Positions 35,663 to 43,044 of a DNA stretch of 47,635 nucleotides are shown here, piece by piece. The notes beneath the pieces are model-generated. The model was not told where the DNA came from. It did no database searches and worked only from the letters and a program-made list of their open reading frames with translations. A program made the position numbers and the translations under genes. The stretch is from contig PLNT01000018.1 of NCBI GenBank assembly GCA_003141895.1, forward strand, positions 183,591 to 231,225. The letters run 5' to 3'. Source of the DNA: Bacteroidales bacterium (GTDB lineage: Bacteria > Bacteroidota > Bacteroidia > Bacteroidales > VadinHA17). Position 1 is the stretch's first letter. Every line of letters starts with the position of its first letter.

Positions 35663-36838
35663 ATGGTAATTACTGGTCTGGAATCGTTATTAAATAAATT
35701 CCCTGCTGAGCTAAAAGGGAAAAACATCGGAATTTTGTGTCATGCCTCAAGCATTTCGAGCAGCTATCAACATGTTTCAGAGATTTTTTATAAGCGGAAT
35801 GACTGCAAATTAGTTGCCCTGTTTGGTCCACAACACGGTATTCATGGACAGACTCAGGATAACATGATAGAATGGCAAAGCCAGGAACATCCTGTTTTTG
35901 ATATCCCTCTTTACAGCCTTTACGGAAGTCAGCGTAAACCGACCCTTGAAATGCTGAAAGGAATTGATATTCTTTTAATTGATCTTCAGGATGTCGGAGC
36001 CAGGCTATATACTTATATCTGGACAGTCAAATTATGTATGGAAGCATGCACCGAAGCCGGTGTTCCGGTCTTGGTGCTCGACAGGCCAAATCCTGTCGCG
36101 CTGCTTCCTTTCGATGGGCCGGTGCTGAAGAAAGAATTTTTCACTTTTGTTGGAGGAGCGTCCATTCCATTGTGTCACAGGATGACAATTGGTGAAATGG
36201 CAATGTGGATAAAGGAAAATTATTACAAGCATTGTAACCTGAAAGTTGAATGGATGAAAAACTGGAGAAGGCATTCAATGTTTTCTGATTCTGGACTTCC
36301 ATGGGTCCTTCCCTCGCCAAATATTCCGACGCTGCAGACAGCAGTTGTATACCCGGGCACAGTACTTGTTGAAGCACTAAATTTATCAGAAGGAAGAGGC
36401 ACAACTATTCCTTTTGAACTTTTCGGAGCTCCCTTTATTAATTCTGAAAAACTTAAGAAGAATCTCGATGACAGGCATATTAAGGGTTGTGTATTCAGGC
36501 CTCATGATTTTATTCCAACATTTCATAAATTCGCAGGAGAACTCTGCTTTGGTATGCAAATACATATTACAGATATTAATATTTTCAAACCGGTTGGGAC
36601 AGCCCTTGAGATCTTTGATGCGATTATTGAAACCAGCACGAATGATGCTCTGAAATTTAAAATGCCACCCTATGAATATGAATATAAACTGATGCCATTT
36701 GATATATTATCAGGAGATTCCGGTATGAGGGATACTTTAATTTCTAGAAAGAATATCAAAACTGAAAAAGAAAGATGGGAATCTGAAATTGCAGATTTCA
36801 GTAGAGAATTTAAAAAAATTGCTTACTATGCCGAATGA
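35663..36838 (+). CDS. DUF1343 protein, NamZ-like exo-N-acetylmuramidase
   Basis: A 391-residue member of DUF1343, the family of the exo-beta-N-acetylmuramidase NamZ, which releases terminal MurNAc from peptidoglycan fragments during cell-wall recycling. Signatures include FGPQHGIHGQTQDNM (residues ~54-68), the IDLQDVGARLYTYIWT strand-helix with acidic residues, and GRGTTIPFELFGAPF near residue 245. There is no signal peptide, so this copy appears cytoplasmic, whereas many Bacteroidetes homologues are exported. It has its own promoter and no recycling genes beside it. The activity is inferred from family only. Confidence 0.85.
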   Translation: MVITGLESLLNKFPAELKGKNIGILCHASSISSSYQHVSEIFYKRNDCKLVALFGPQHGIHGQTQDNMIEWQSQEHPVFDIPLYSLYGSQRKPTLEMLKGIDILLIDLQDVGARLYTYIWTVKLCMEACTEAGVPVLVLDRPNPVALLPFDGPVLKKEFFTFVGGASIPLCHRMTIGEMAMWIKENYYKHCNLKVEWMKNWRRHSMFSDSGLPWVLPSPNIPTLQTAVVYPGTVLVEALNLSEGRGTTIPFELFGAPFINSEKLKKNLDDRHIKGCVFRPHDFIPTFHKFAGELCFGMQIHITDINIFKPVGTALEIFDAIIETSTNDALKFKMPPYEYEYKLMPFDILSGDSGMRDTLISRKNIKTEKERWESEIADFSREFKKIAYYAE

Positions 36839-36894
36839 GAAGGCTCACCCCCTCCGCTTCGCAGTGTCTCCCTAAAGCCTGTCTGCTGTGTAAT

Positions 36895-37033
36895 ACTTCA
36901 GAATTTTGGTAACAGAAACCAGTGGTTTTCTACTTAAATAACCCCCTTTCTTATTTCCCCCACGGGGGAAAGGATGATTTTGCTCCTTCCCCCGTGGGGG
37001 AAGTCCCGATGGCTATCGGGAGGGAAGGGGGTA
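36895..37033 (+). repeat. Repeat family A, copy 1 (with 20-base outer arm)
   Basis: A 139-base element. It begins with ACTTCAGAATTTTGGTAACA (36895-36914). A GC-rich core at 36941-37033 runs from ACCCCCTTTC to GGAAGGGGGTA and contains two internal hairpins (TTCCCCCACGGGGGAA and CTTCCCCCGTGGGGGAAG) plus CCCGATGGCTATCGGG. Copy 2 at 38147-38283 is inverted and shares both the outer arm and the core. Copy 3 at 40876-40968 has the core only. There is no coding frame or transposase. Confidence 0.9.
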
Positions 37034-37174
37034 GGTTGATGAAACACAAATGCAAATTAAAGGTTAACGAAGCAAGAATTAATATGTTACTTTTATTTTG
37101 AAGAATTACACTACTGGTAAGCAAGGGGGACTAAATCTGTGCAATCACGGAGATTTATCTAGGGTTTATTCAGA
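37034..37174. other. Intergenic spacer after repeat copy 1
   Basis: No gene is seen. A 20-codon frame at 37039-37101 is too short and has no supporting signals. This is the 3' flank of the minus-strand response-regulator gene. Confidence 0.4.
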
Positions 37175-37573
37175 TCACTTTGGTTGTTTAGCACGTCTCA
37201 GATTCGTATTCAGCTTTTCAATAAGATTTTGTGTAAGAATAGGTTTAATAATATAATCATTAAATCCTGAATTAAGAATTTTCTCTTTATCCGCCAAAAA
37301 TCCATAAGCAGTCTGAGCAATAATAATGATGTTTTTCCTGAACTCTCTTATATTTTTCGTCGCTGCATAACCGTCCATTATTGGAAGCTGAATATCCATC
37401 AGGATAACATCAATATCAGGATTGTTAAATGCGACATCAACAGCTTCCTGACCATCACCGGCATTAAGGATGATAACGTTTGCCTTTTCGAGTATCTTAT
37501 TCAGATAAAGTTTACTTGAAAAGTCGTCCTCGACAATTAATATCTTCTTGCCTGTCAGCAGATCATTTTCCAT
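37175..37573 (-). CDS. Single-domain CheY-like response regulator
   Basis: A 132-residue receiver domain with no output domain. The phospho-acceptor is Asp60 (VILMDIQLP), the acidic pocket is Glu15-Asp16-Asp17, the switch residue is Thr88 (AQTAYG), and the conserved Lys sits in IIKPI. Such proteins relay phosphate or act by protein contact; hybrid kinases with the same receiver type are common in Bacteroidetes. No histidine kinase is nearby. It begins 11 bases after the GroES-like gene and is probably co-transcribed with it. The pair is bracketed by inverted repeats. Confidence 0.9.
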   Translation of the reverse strand: MENDLLTGKKILIVEDDFSSKLYLNKILEKANVIILNAGDGQEAVDVAFNNPDIDVILMDIQLPIMDGYAATKNIREFRKNIIIIAQTAYGFLADKEKILNSGFNDYIIKPILTQNLIEKLNTNLRRAKQPK

Positions 37574-37584
37574 GAGTAGCAGTA

Positions 37585-37968
37585 TTATTCAAAAAGTCCA
37601 TCATCCCTTAGCAGTAATAAAATCGCAGAATGAGGAACAATTACATATTTTTCTTTATAGAATTCGATTTCAATAGCGCTGTTCTGAAGATATACAGCCT
37701 GATCTCCCTCTTTTGGCTGAAGAGGAACATATTTTGGTTCATCAGACCTGTTCTTCCACGGTTCATCATTATCATTAACAGAAGGAATTGGATAACCCGG
37801 ACCAACCTTAACTACATATCCTATCTGAACTTTCTCATTTTCATTAACGCCAGGAGGAAGCAGCAACCCGCTTTTTGTTTTCGCCTGAGGTACTTTTGGT
37901 TTAATAAGAATCCTGTCACCGATTACAATCAGTTTACGAAGATCTTTCTCATCTAATAATACACTCAT
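37585..37968 (-). CDS. GroES-like co-chaperone family protein
   Basis: A Cpn10/GroES-fold protein of 127 residues. The fold is marked by VIGDRILIKPKVPQAKTKSGLLLPPG (mobile-loop region included) and GDQAVYLQNSAIEIEFYKEKYVIVP at the end. Compared with standard GroES (~95 residues) it has an insert around PIPSVNDNDEPWKNRSDEPKY. No groEL is adjacent, so it is likely a paralogue of the main groES. The open frame extends to an ATG at 37980, but a -7 box at 37987-37994 would start transcription there, so the ATG at 37968 (MSVLLDEKDL) is preferred. Followed by the response regulator. Confidence 0.85.
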   Translation of the reverse strand: MSVLLDEKDLRKLIVIGDRILIKPKVPQAKTKSGLLLPPGVNENEKVQIGYVVKVGPGYPIPSVNDNDEPWKNRSDEPKYVPLQPKEGDQAVYLQNSAIEIEFYKEKYVIVPHSAILLLLRDDGLFE

Positions 37969-37986
37969 GCTTAACTTCAATTATCA

Positions 37987-37994
37987 CAAATGTA
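37987..37994 (-). promoter_or_regulatory. -7 box for the GroES-like / response-regulator pair
   Basis: The minus strand reads TACATTTG (TAnnTTTG). Transcription would begin near 37980, which argues for the downstream start codon at 37968. Confidence 0.45.
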
Positions 37995-38146
37995 TTGTTT
38001 TTTTTGTACTTTTTCCCGCTGATTTCGCTGATTTTCGCAGAGATTGACGCTTAATCAGCCTGATCAGCAGGATATGTTCATCGTGTAAATCTTCAAAATA
38101 ACAGTTACAATATTTTTTGTGATATTGATCTATAATTTTGATTATT

Positions 38147-38283
38147 TACCCCCTTCCCTCCCGATAGCCATCGGGCCTTCCCCCACGGGGGAAGGGGTAA
38201 CAAAACCTTTCCCCCTTGGGGGAAAATGAAAGGGGGTAACCGTAAAAAATGAAAGACTGATTTTGTTACCAAAATTCTGAAGT
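38147..38283 (-). repeat. Repeat family A, copy 2 (inverted relative to copy 1)
   Basis: A 137-base inverted copy of the element at 36895-37033. The 20-base outer arm at 38264-38283 is the exact reverse complement of 36895-36914, and the GC-rich core is strongly similar. The GroES-like and response-regulator genes lie between the two copies. The remaining ~160 bases of the gap before (37995-38146) and ~90 after it hold no recognisable gene. Confidence 0.9.
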
Positions 38284-38376
38284 CATATTTTCTTATGACA
38301 TCATGAAGTGACTACATTACATACATATCTGAAAGGTAATTAAGGATGGATAGAATAAAAGTATTAATTTTCGGAA

Positions 38377-38988
38377 ATGGATTCTGATACATATAAAACA
38401 ATAATCGGAGACTCTTCAGGAATTTATAAGGAGAAAGGAAGCAGATTTGTTTCTGTTGCAATACCTGTCTCCGATCAGGAGCAAATCAAACCCATTATTG
38501 ATAAAATCAGAAAAGAACATCATGATGCGAAGCACCATTGTTATGCTTATATGCTTGGTCATGAAAGACTGATCTGGAGAGTTAATGATGACGGAGAACC
38601 ATCCGGAACTGGCGGAAAACCGATTCTTGGTCAGATTAATTCACTTGGTCTGACAAATATAATTATTGTTGTTAGCCGATATTTCGGAGGCACATTACTC
38701 GGTGTGAGCGGATTAATTAATGCATACAGGTCTGCCGCAGCTTCCTCGCTTGCAAATGCAAAGATGACTGAGAAAACAGTAAATGAATATTATGAAATAA
38801 CTTTCCCATTTTCTTCTTTAAAAGACGTCATGAAAGTACTTAAGGAAGAAAACCTGGGGCAATCTGAGCAGATGTTTGATCTTGAATGCCGGCTTAAGTT
38901 GAATTTCAGGGTTTCAATTAAAGAAAAAGTATTTAATCGGTTATCAAGAATTGAAGGTGTGAATTACAGATACATTGATACTTATTAA
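38377..38988 (+). CDS. yigZ: YigZ/IMPACT-family protein
   Basis: A 203-residue protein of the YigZ/IMPACT family. The N-terminal UPF0029 domain (~10-125) has the KHHCYAYML segment, DDGEPSGTGGKPIL and VSRYFGGTLLGVSGLINAY, all family hallmarks. The C-terminal ~75 residues form the small DUF1949 ferredoxin-like domain. Eukaryotic IMPACT regulates GCN2; the bacterial role is not settled (RNA or ribosome-linked binding has been suggested). Complete and single-copy in the window, with no operon partner. Confidence 0.92.
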   Translation: MDSDTYKTIIGDSSGIYKEKGSRFVSVAIPVSDQEQIKPIIDKIRKEHHDAKHHCYAYMLGHERLIWRVNDDGEPSGTGGKPILGQINSLGLTNIIIVVSRYFGGTLLGVSGLINAYRSAAASSLANAKMTEKTVNEYYEITFPFSSLKDVMKVLKEENLGQSEQMFDLECRLKLNFRVSIKEKVFNRLSRIEGVNYRYIDTY

Positions 38989-39002
38989 CGATCTCTGATT
39001 AA

Positions 39003-39230
39003 AAGTTTTAAATAAATTCACAGGTAATCGAATAAAATGTGAAATTTGCAGGAGATTCTTCGATTCACTTCGTTACGCTCAGAATGACAGGCATTTATGT
39101 TTTTGAGGAGGAGATGGTTGGCGGCTCAGCCGCCAACCATCTCCTCCTCCCCCAAAACCATCTATATTATTGTCATTCTGAGCGAAGCGAAGAATCTCAT
39201 ACGTTTTGTCGAACAAGTTTTAAATAAATT
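39003..39230. mobile_element. MITE-like palindromic element between 16-base direct repeats
   Basis: The 16-base sequence AAGTTTTAAATAAATT occurs at 39003-39018 and again at 39215-39230. Between them lie an outer inverted repeat (39052-39089 against 39171-39198, GAGATTCTTCG…AGAATGACA type) and, inside it, a perfect 45-base palindrome at 39105-39149 with 22-base arms. No transposase is encoded. The direct repeats may be a target duplication or a recombination footprint. The outer arms stop 33 and 16 bases short of them, so the boundaries are not those of a classical transposon. It lies 35 bases upstream of the pyrB -7 box. Confidence 0.6.
39105..39149. repeat. Perfect 45-base palindrome
   Basis: Arms of 22 bases (GAGGAGGAGATGGTTGGCGG… and its exact complement) around one central base at 39127. 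As RNA it would form a very stable hairpin on either strand. A 62-codon frame across it (39039-39227) is a by-product of the repeat. Confidence 0.9.
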
Positions 39231-39264
39231 ATTAACATTAATCGATGTTGAGATAATTCTTGCC

Positions 39265-39272
39265 TAAATTTG
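39265..39272 (+). promoter_or_regulatory. -7 box of pyrBI
   Basis: TAAATTTG (TAnnTTTG), 39 bases before the pyrB ATG. A TTG at 39248-39250 is only 14 bases upstream, shorter than the optimum. No pyrimidine attenuator hairpin with T-run is seen between it and pyrB. Confidence 0.5.
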
Positions 39273-39310
39273 ATATATAATAAACTATGTGCATTTAATA
39301 TGCCATCTAC

Positions 39311-40219
39311 ATGAAAAACAGAAGTTTAGTATCAATTGATGATTTTTCAACAGAAGAGATCCTGAGGATACTTGATCTGACTGAAGAATTCGAAAAACAA
39401 CCCACGCAAAAATTACTTGAAGGAAAGGTAATTGCAACATTATTTTTTGAACCTTCTACCCGGACAAGACTTAGTTTTGAGAGTGCGATAAGCAGGTTAG
39501 GCGGGAAAATAGTCGGATTTTCCGATGCGTTAAATTCCAGTGTTTCAAAAGGAGAAACATTAAATGATACTATACTGACCGTCAACAATTACTGTGATCT
39601 TATTGTAATGAGGCATCCTATTGAAGGAAGCGCCAGGTATGCCAGCGAAATTGCTTCGGTCCCGGTTATTAATGCCGGTGACGGCGCTAATCAGCATCCA
39701 ACTCAAACATTGCTTGATCTGTATTCAATCCGGAAAACTCAGGGAACACTTGATAATTTGAATATATTTATGGTTGGTGATCTTAAATATGGAAGGACTG
39801 TACATTCGCTGATGATGGCAATGTCGAGATGGAATACTACATTCAATTTCATTTCACCGGAGGAGCTCCGGATGCCGGATGAGTTTAAACTATATCTTGA
39901 CAATCTTGGCCTTAAATATTATGAGCATAATGATTTTACCGATATAATATCCAGGGCTGACATTATATATATGACAAGGGTGCAAAAAGAGAGATTCTCT
40001 GATCCGATCGAATATGAGAAGGTTAAAAATGTTTATGTTCTTAGAAATTCGATGTTGAAAAATACAAAACCAAATATGAAAATATTACATCCTCTTCCAA
40101 GGGTAAATGAAATACACCAGGATGTCGATAGTAATCCAAAGGCCTACTATTTTGAACAGGCTTTAAATGGGGTTTATACCCGCCAGGCAATAGTTTGTTC
40201 TCTTTTAGGAATTAAATAA
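39311..40219 (+). CDS. pyrB: Aspartate carbamoyltransferase catalytic subunit
   Basis: A 302-residue ATCase catalytic chain that condenses carbamoyl phosphate and aspartate, the second step of UMP synthesis. Carbamoyl-phosphate site: [15 protein letters not shown], with Ser49-Thr50-Arg51-Thr52-Arg53. Other motifs are [11 protein letters not shown] (the Ser-Lys loop from the adjacent subunit), [27 protein letters not shown] and HPLPRVNEI. Full length. pyrI follows after 14 bases, so the holoenzyme should be the regulated dodecamer type. Confidence 0.97.
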   Translation: MKNRSLVSIDDFSTEEILRILDLTEEFEKQPTQKLLEGKVIATLFFEPSTRTRLSFESAISRLGGKIVGFSDALNSSVSKGETLNDTILTVNNYCDLIVMRHPIEGSARYASEIASVPVINAGDGANQHPTQTLLDLYSIRKTQGTLDNLNIFMVGDLKYGRTVHSLMMAMSRWNTTFNFISPEELRMPDEFKLYLDNLGLKYYEHNDFTDIISRADIIYMTRVQKERFSDPIEYEKVKNVYVLRNSMLKNTKPNMKILHPLPRVNEIHQDVDSNPKAYYFEQALNGVYTRQAIVCSLLGIK

Positions 40220-40233
40220 GAAAGGAAACTGCG

Positions 40234-40692
40234 ATGAAGGAACCAAAACAATTGAGCGTAAGTGCCATTCAGAATGGAACTGTTATTGATCATGTTCCGG
40301 CTAAGAATCTTTTTAAAGTAATACAAATTCTTGGTCTCGACAAGATTGAAAACCAGATAACTTTTGGGACTAACCTGGAGAGTAAAAAACTTGGAAGAAA
40401 AGCTATCATTAAAATCTCAGGTGTGTTTTTCGAAGATGAAGATATTAACAGGATTGCTCTTGTAGCCCCCGATGCCAAATTGAATATTATTAAGGACTAT
40501 GAGGTTGTTGAGAAAAAAGTTGTAGAGGTACCTGACATTATAGTTGGAATTGCTAAGTGCATGAATCCAAAATGCATAACAAATTTCGAACCGGTAACCA
40601 CCAGATTCAAAGTGGTGTCAAAAAAGAATGTTTCGCTGAAATGTCATTATTGCGAAAAAATCACCGATCAGGAGAATTTGGAGATCATTTAG
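40234..40692 (+). CDS. pyrI: Aspartate carbamoyltransferase regulatory subunit
   Basis: A 152-residue ATCase regulatory chain. The N-terminal allosteric domain (1-95) binds CTP or ATP. The C-terminal zinc domain has four Cys ligands, Cys109, Cys114, Cys137 and Cys140 (KCMNPKCITN … LKCHYC), which contact the catalytic chain. Co-transcribed with pyrB. With pyrG at 18561-20162, the enzyme that makes the CTP feedback effector is also in this window. Confidence 0.96.
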   Translation: MKEPKQLSVSAIQNGTVIDHVPAKNLFKVIQILGLDKIENQITFGTNLESKKLGRKAIIKISGVFFEDEDINRIALVAPDAKLNIIKDYEVVEKKVVEVPDIIVGIAKCMNPKCITNFEPVTTRFKVVSKKNVSLKCHYCEKITDQENLEII

Positions 40693-41211
40693 AATTTACC
40701 ACTCCACCCCTCACTACTACTCTTTGTACACCTTTATTAAGAATAGACTTCATTAGATTCAGTATCAACCGTGGAGATGCCTCGCTGGCGCTCGGCATGA
40801 TAAATGACTGTCATCCCGAGTTTTTATTCATTTTTTTTTGCACATCCGGTATTATGACAATAATACTATGGCTTTTACCCCCTTTCTTATTTCCCCCACG
40901 GGGGAAATGGTGGTTCTGCTCCTTCCCCCGTGGGGGAAGTCCCGATGGCTATCGGGAGGGAAGGGGGTGATAGACTTATAGAAAAATGGTCATCTAATTG
41001 ATAGTATGCATTTTCTAATAAGTTGTCATTAGTAGTAGTAGCGTTAGCGAGGGATCTCTTTATCTTTTTAACCTGATTATTAAAGTACAGATACATCTTA
41101 GCACGAGTTATTGATCGCCAGAGTTATAATTAATAATAGATGTGTACAAAGTTAGCGCCCACTAAAGGGCCAATCCTGAGCTATTTATTTACATTTATTA
41201 ATTGTCCGAAT
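40693..41211. repeat. Repeat-rich gap after pyrI
   Basis: No gene is supported in the 557 bases between pyrI and the DUF4293 gene. It contains a diverged GAGATTC-family unit (40774-40800), a TGTCATCCCGAG fragment (40809-40820), the third copy of repeat family A (40876-40968) and a small GCCC/GGGC hairpin near 41157-41170. A 137-codon open frame running from pyrI through the repeats is not considered real. Confidence 0.7.
40876..40968 (+). repeat. Repeat family A, copy 3 (core only)
   Basis: A 93-base core nearly identical to 36941-37033, with the same two CCCCC/GGGGG hairpins and the CCCGATGGCTATCGGG unit. It lacks the 20-base outer arm present in copies 1 and 2, showing that core and arm are separable. 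Confidence 0.9.
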
Positions 41212-41249
41212 TTTCCCCTTTAGGGAAATTGCCGCGAAGCGGCAGGGCG
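41212..41249. repeat. CCCCTTTAGGG / GCCGCGAAGCGGC repeat, second copy
   Basis: A hairpin TTTCCCCTTTAGGGAAA followed by GCCGCGAAGCGGC, matching the layout of 12395-12434. It directly abuts the stop codon of the minus-strand DUF4293 gene, as the first copy abuts the transglutaminase stop. Confidence 0.7.
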
Positions 41250-41714
41250 TCATCTCAATCTGTCATAAGATTTTACCAACAGATAATCTTTCCTTATGCC
41301 ACGATAGGCGAAGATTGAAAAAAGTAGAATCAGTATTGGTAAAAACATCTTAACTCCCGGAATGATTGTTGCATCAAATTTTAAGATAACGCTTGTTGAA
41401 ACATATATTAAGGCAACAACAAATACTGAAACGAGTATAATCAATATAATAGTAAGTTTCATTTGAATCTTTCTGTTCTTAAACAAAAATATTGTAACAA
41501 TAGAGATTACTGGTATTATTATTATTAAAATAGAAAGTGGCAAAAGTTTTTCGATCAAACCCTGATTAGCTCCTGTTATTCTGAACATACCAATAAACGT
41601 AATTTTTATCACGGTTCCTGTATTTTCAGCAAAAGATAAAAAGTTTCCAGAAAGAAAAAGTATGGATAACAGAACTATCAATGAAAGATATATAGACTGA
41701 ATACGCTGGATCAT
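41250..41714 (-). CDS. DUF4293 membrane protein
   Basis: A 154-residue inner-membrane protein with four hydrophobic helices (~8-28, ~50-70, ~77-100, ~113-135) and a conserved start, MIQRIQSIYL, typical of the Bacteroidetes family DUF4293. The function is unknown. A minus-strand -7 box lies 22 bases upstream. No operon partner. Confidence 0.85.
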   Translation of the reverse strand: MIQRIQSIYLSLIVLLSILFLSGNFLSFAENTGTVIKITFIGMFRITGANQGLIEKLLPLSILIIIIPVISIVTIFLFKNRKIQMKLTIILIILVSVFVVALIYVSTSVILKFDATIIPGVKMFLPILILLFSIFAYRGIRKDYLLVKSYDRLR

Positions 41715-41736
41715 AGTAAGTGATTTTTGACTTTAC

Positions 41737-41744
41737 CAAAAGTA
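41737..41744 (-). promoter_or_regulatory. -7 box for the DUF4293 gene
   Basis: The minus strand reads TACTTTTG (TAnnTTTG), 22 bases before the ATG at 41714. The rest of the gap up to 41982 (AT-rich) holds no recognisable gene; the RND operon promoter was not identified. Confidence 0.45.
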
Positions 41745-41982
41745 ATTTTATTTTGTTAATATCAGATAGTAGTTGTATTCAGCTTCTGAGATATAATACT
41801 TGATTTTTATGAAAATTTAACATAATATTCATGTTTCCGACTATTAAGGATACTAATAAAAGCTATACATTTGTCAGCTAATTAACACTTTAATTAATAA
41901 TTTTCTAAATACTAGTATTTTATAGATCTTTTGTGAATCATTCATCCTGTTAAATGTTCAAACTTAATCAATCCAACAAATT

Positions 41983-43044
41983 ATGTTCGAGAAAAAACTG
42001 GTTAACCTGTTTATAATAACTGTAGTTTCAGGCATTTTGTACTCATGTCATTCCGGAGCGACCGATCAAAAATCCGGTGCCAGACAAGCTGTTAATCTCA
42101 GAGTTGAAGGAATAATTGTAAATCCATCTGTTTTAGACCAGACGATTGCTATCTCCGGAACACTCAAACCTTTTGAAGAAACAGTATTAATGCCAGAAGT
42201 AGCCGGTCGAATAGTTGATATCAATTTGGCAGAAGGCGGGTTTGCAAAAAAAGGGACCATACTCATAAAACTTTTTGATGGCGATTTGCAGGCGCAGCTG
42301 AAAAAATCACAGTCGCAGCTCGAATTGGAAGAGCAAACAGAAAAAAGACAAAGTGAATTAATGAAAGTGAACGGAATCAGTCAACTGGACTTAGACCAGA
42401 CAATATTACAAATAAACTCTATTAAAGCTGATATTGAAGTACTGAATGTACAAATTCATAAAACAGAGGTACATGCTCCATTTGATGGAACTATTGGCCT
42501 TCGGAATGTTAGTATCGGAGCACAGGTTACACCTTCGACTGCATTGGCAACGATACGTGATGTTAAACATCTTAAACTGGATTTCAGCGTACCTGAAAAA
42601 TACAGTAGCATTATAAAGCCTGGTTATAAAGTAACATTCACCGTTCAGGGTGATGAAATAAAATATATTGCTACAGTTATGGCGACAGAACAGGGAATCG
42701 AATCCGATACCCGCAATCTAAACGGACGAGCAATAGTTGAAAGTAATACAACATCGCTTATACCGGGTGAATTTGCAAATGTTGAACTTCGATTGAATGA
42801 AAATAAAGATGCACTTATGGTGCCTACTGAGGCAGTCATTCCACAGGCAAGAACAAAACAGCTTATTGTTGCTAAAAACGGGAAAGCCAGCTTTGTAACA
42901 ATTGTGACAGGTATTCGGAATTCTTCATCTGTACAGGTAATAAGTGGGATCAATCCCGGCGATACTGTTGTCACAACCGGAATACTCTTTCTTAAACCGA
43001 ATGCTGCTCTGAAATTTTCTAAAGTTAAAAGCAATCCGTTATGA
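41983..43044 (+). CDS. RND efflux periplasmic adaptor (membrane fusion lipoprotein)
   Basis: A 353-residue MFP subunit of a tripartite efflux pump. A lipoprotein signal ends at ILYSC (Cys22). The lipoyl halves (EVAGRIVDINLAEGGFAKKGTILIKL and VHAPFDGTIGLRNVSIGAQV) flank a short alpha-hairpin (~100-150). Beta-barrel and membrane-proximal domains follow to residue ~345. It links the inner-membrane pump to TolC. Its stop overlaps the pump start by four bases (ATGA). No regulator is adjacent. Confidence 0.93.
   Translation: MFEKKLVNLFIITVVSGILYSCHSGATDQKSGARQAVNLRVEGIIVNPSVLDQTIAISGTLKPFEETVLMPEVAGRIVDINLAEGGFAKKGTILIKLFDGDLQAQLKKSQSQLELEEQTEKRQSELMKVNGISQLDLDQTILQINSIKADIEVLNVQIHKTEVHAPFDGTIGLRNVSIGAQVTPSTALATIRDVKHLKLDFSVPEKYSSIIKPGYKVTFTVQGDEIKYIATVMATEQGIESDTRNLNGRAIVESNTTSLIPGEFANVELRLNENKDALMVPTEAVIPQARTKQLIVAKNGKASFVTIVTGIRNSSSVQVISGINPGDTVVTTGILFLKPNAALKFSKVKSNPL

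Noticed and set aside
37630-37956. 108-codon plus-strand frame opposite the GroES-like gene
   Set aside because: Shadow of a recognisable Cpn10 gene; biased Ile/Phe/Asn content.
39039-39227. 62-codon frame across the palindromic element
   Set aside because: The translation is entirely explained by the nested inverted repeats.
40557-40970. 137-codon plus-strand frame running from pyrI through repeat copy 3
   Set aside because: The first part overlaps pyrI in another frame, and the rest translates GC-rich repeats.
36839-41250. CRISPR array or integron-like array in the repeat-rich region
   Set aside because: Repeats are few, of different families and orientation, with irregular spacing and genes between them; no cas or integrase gene.
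42645-43034. 129-codon minus-strand frame inside the RND adaptor gene
   Set aside because: Antisense to a clear MFP gene; no independent signals.
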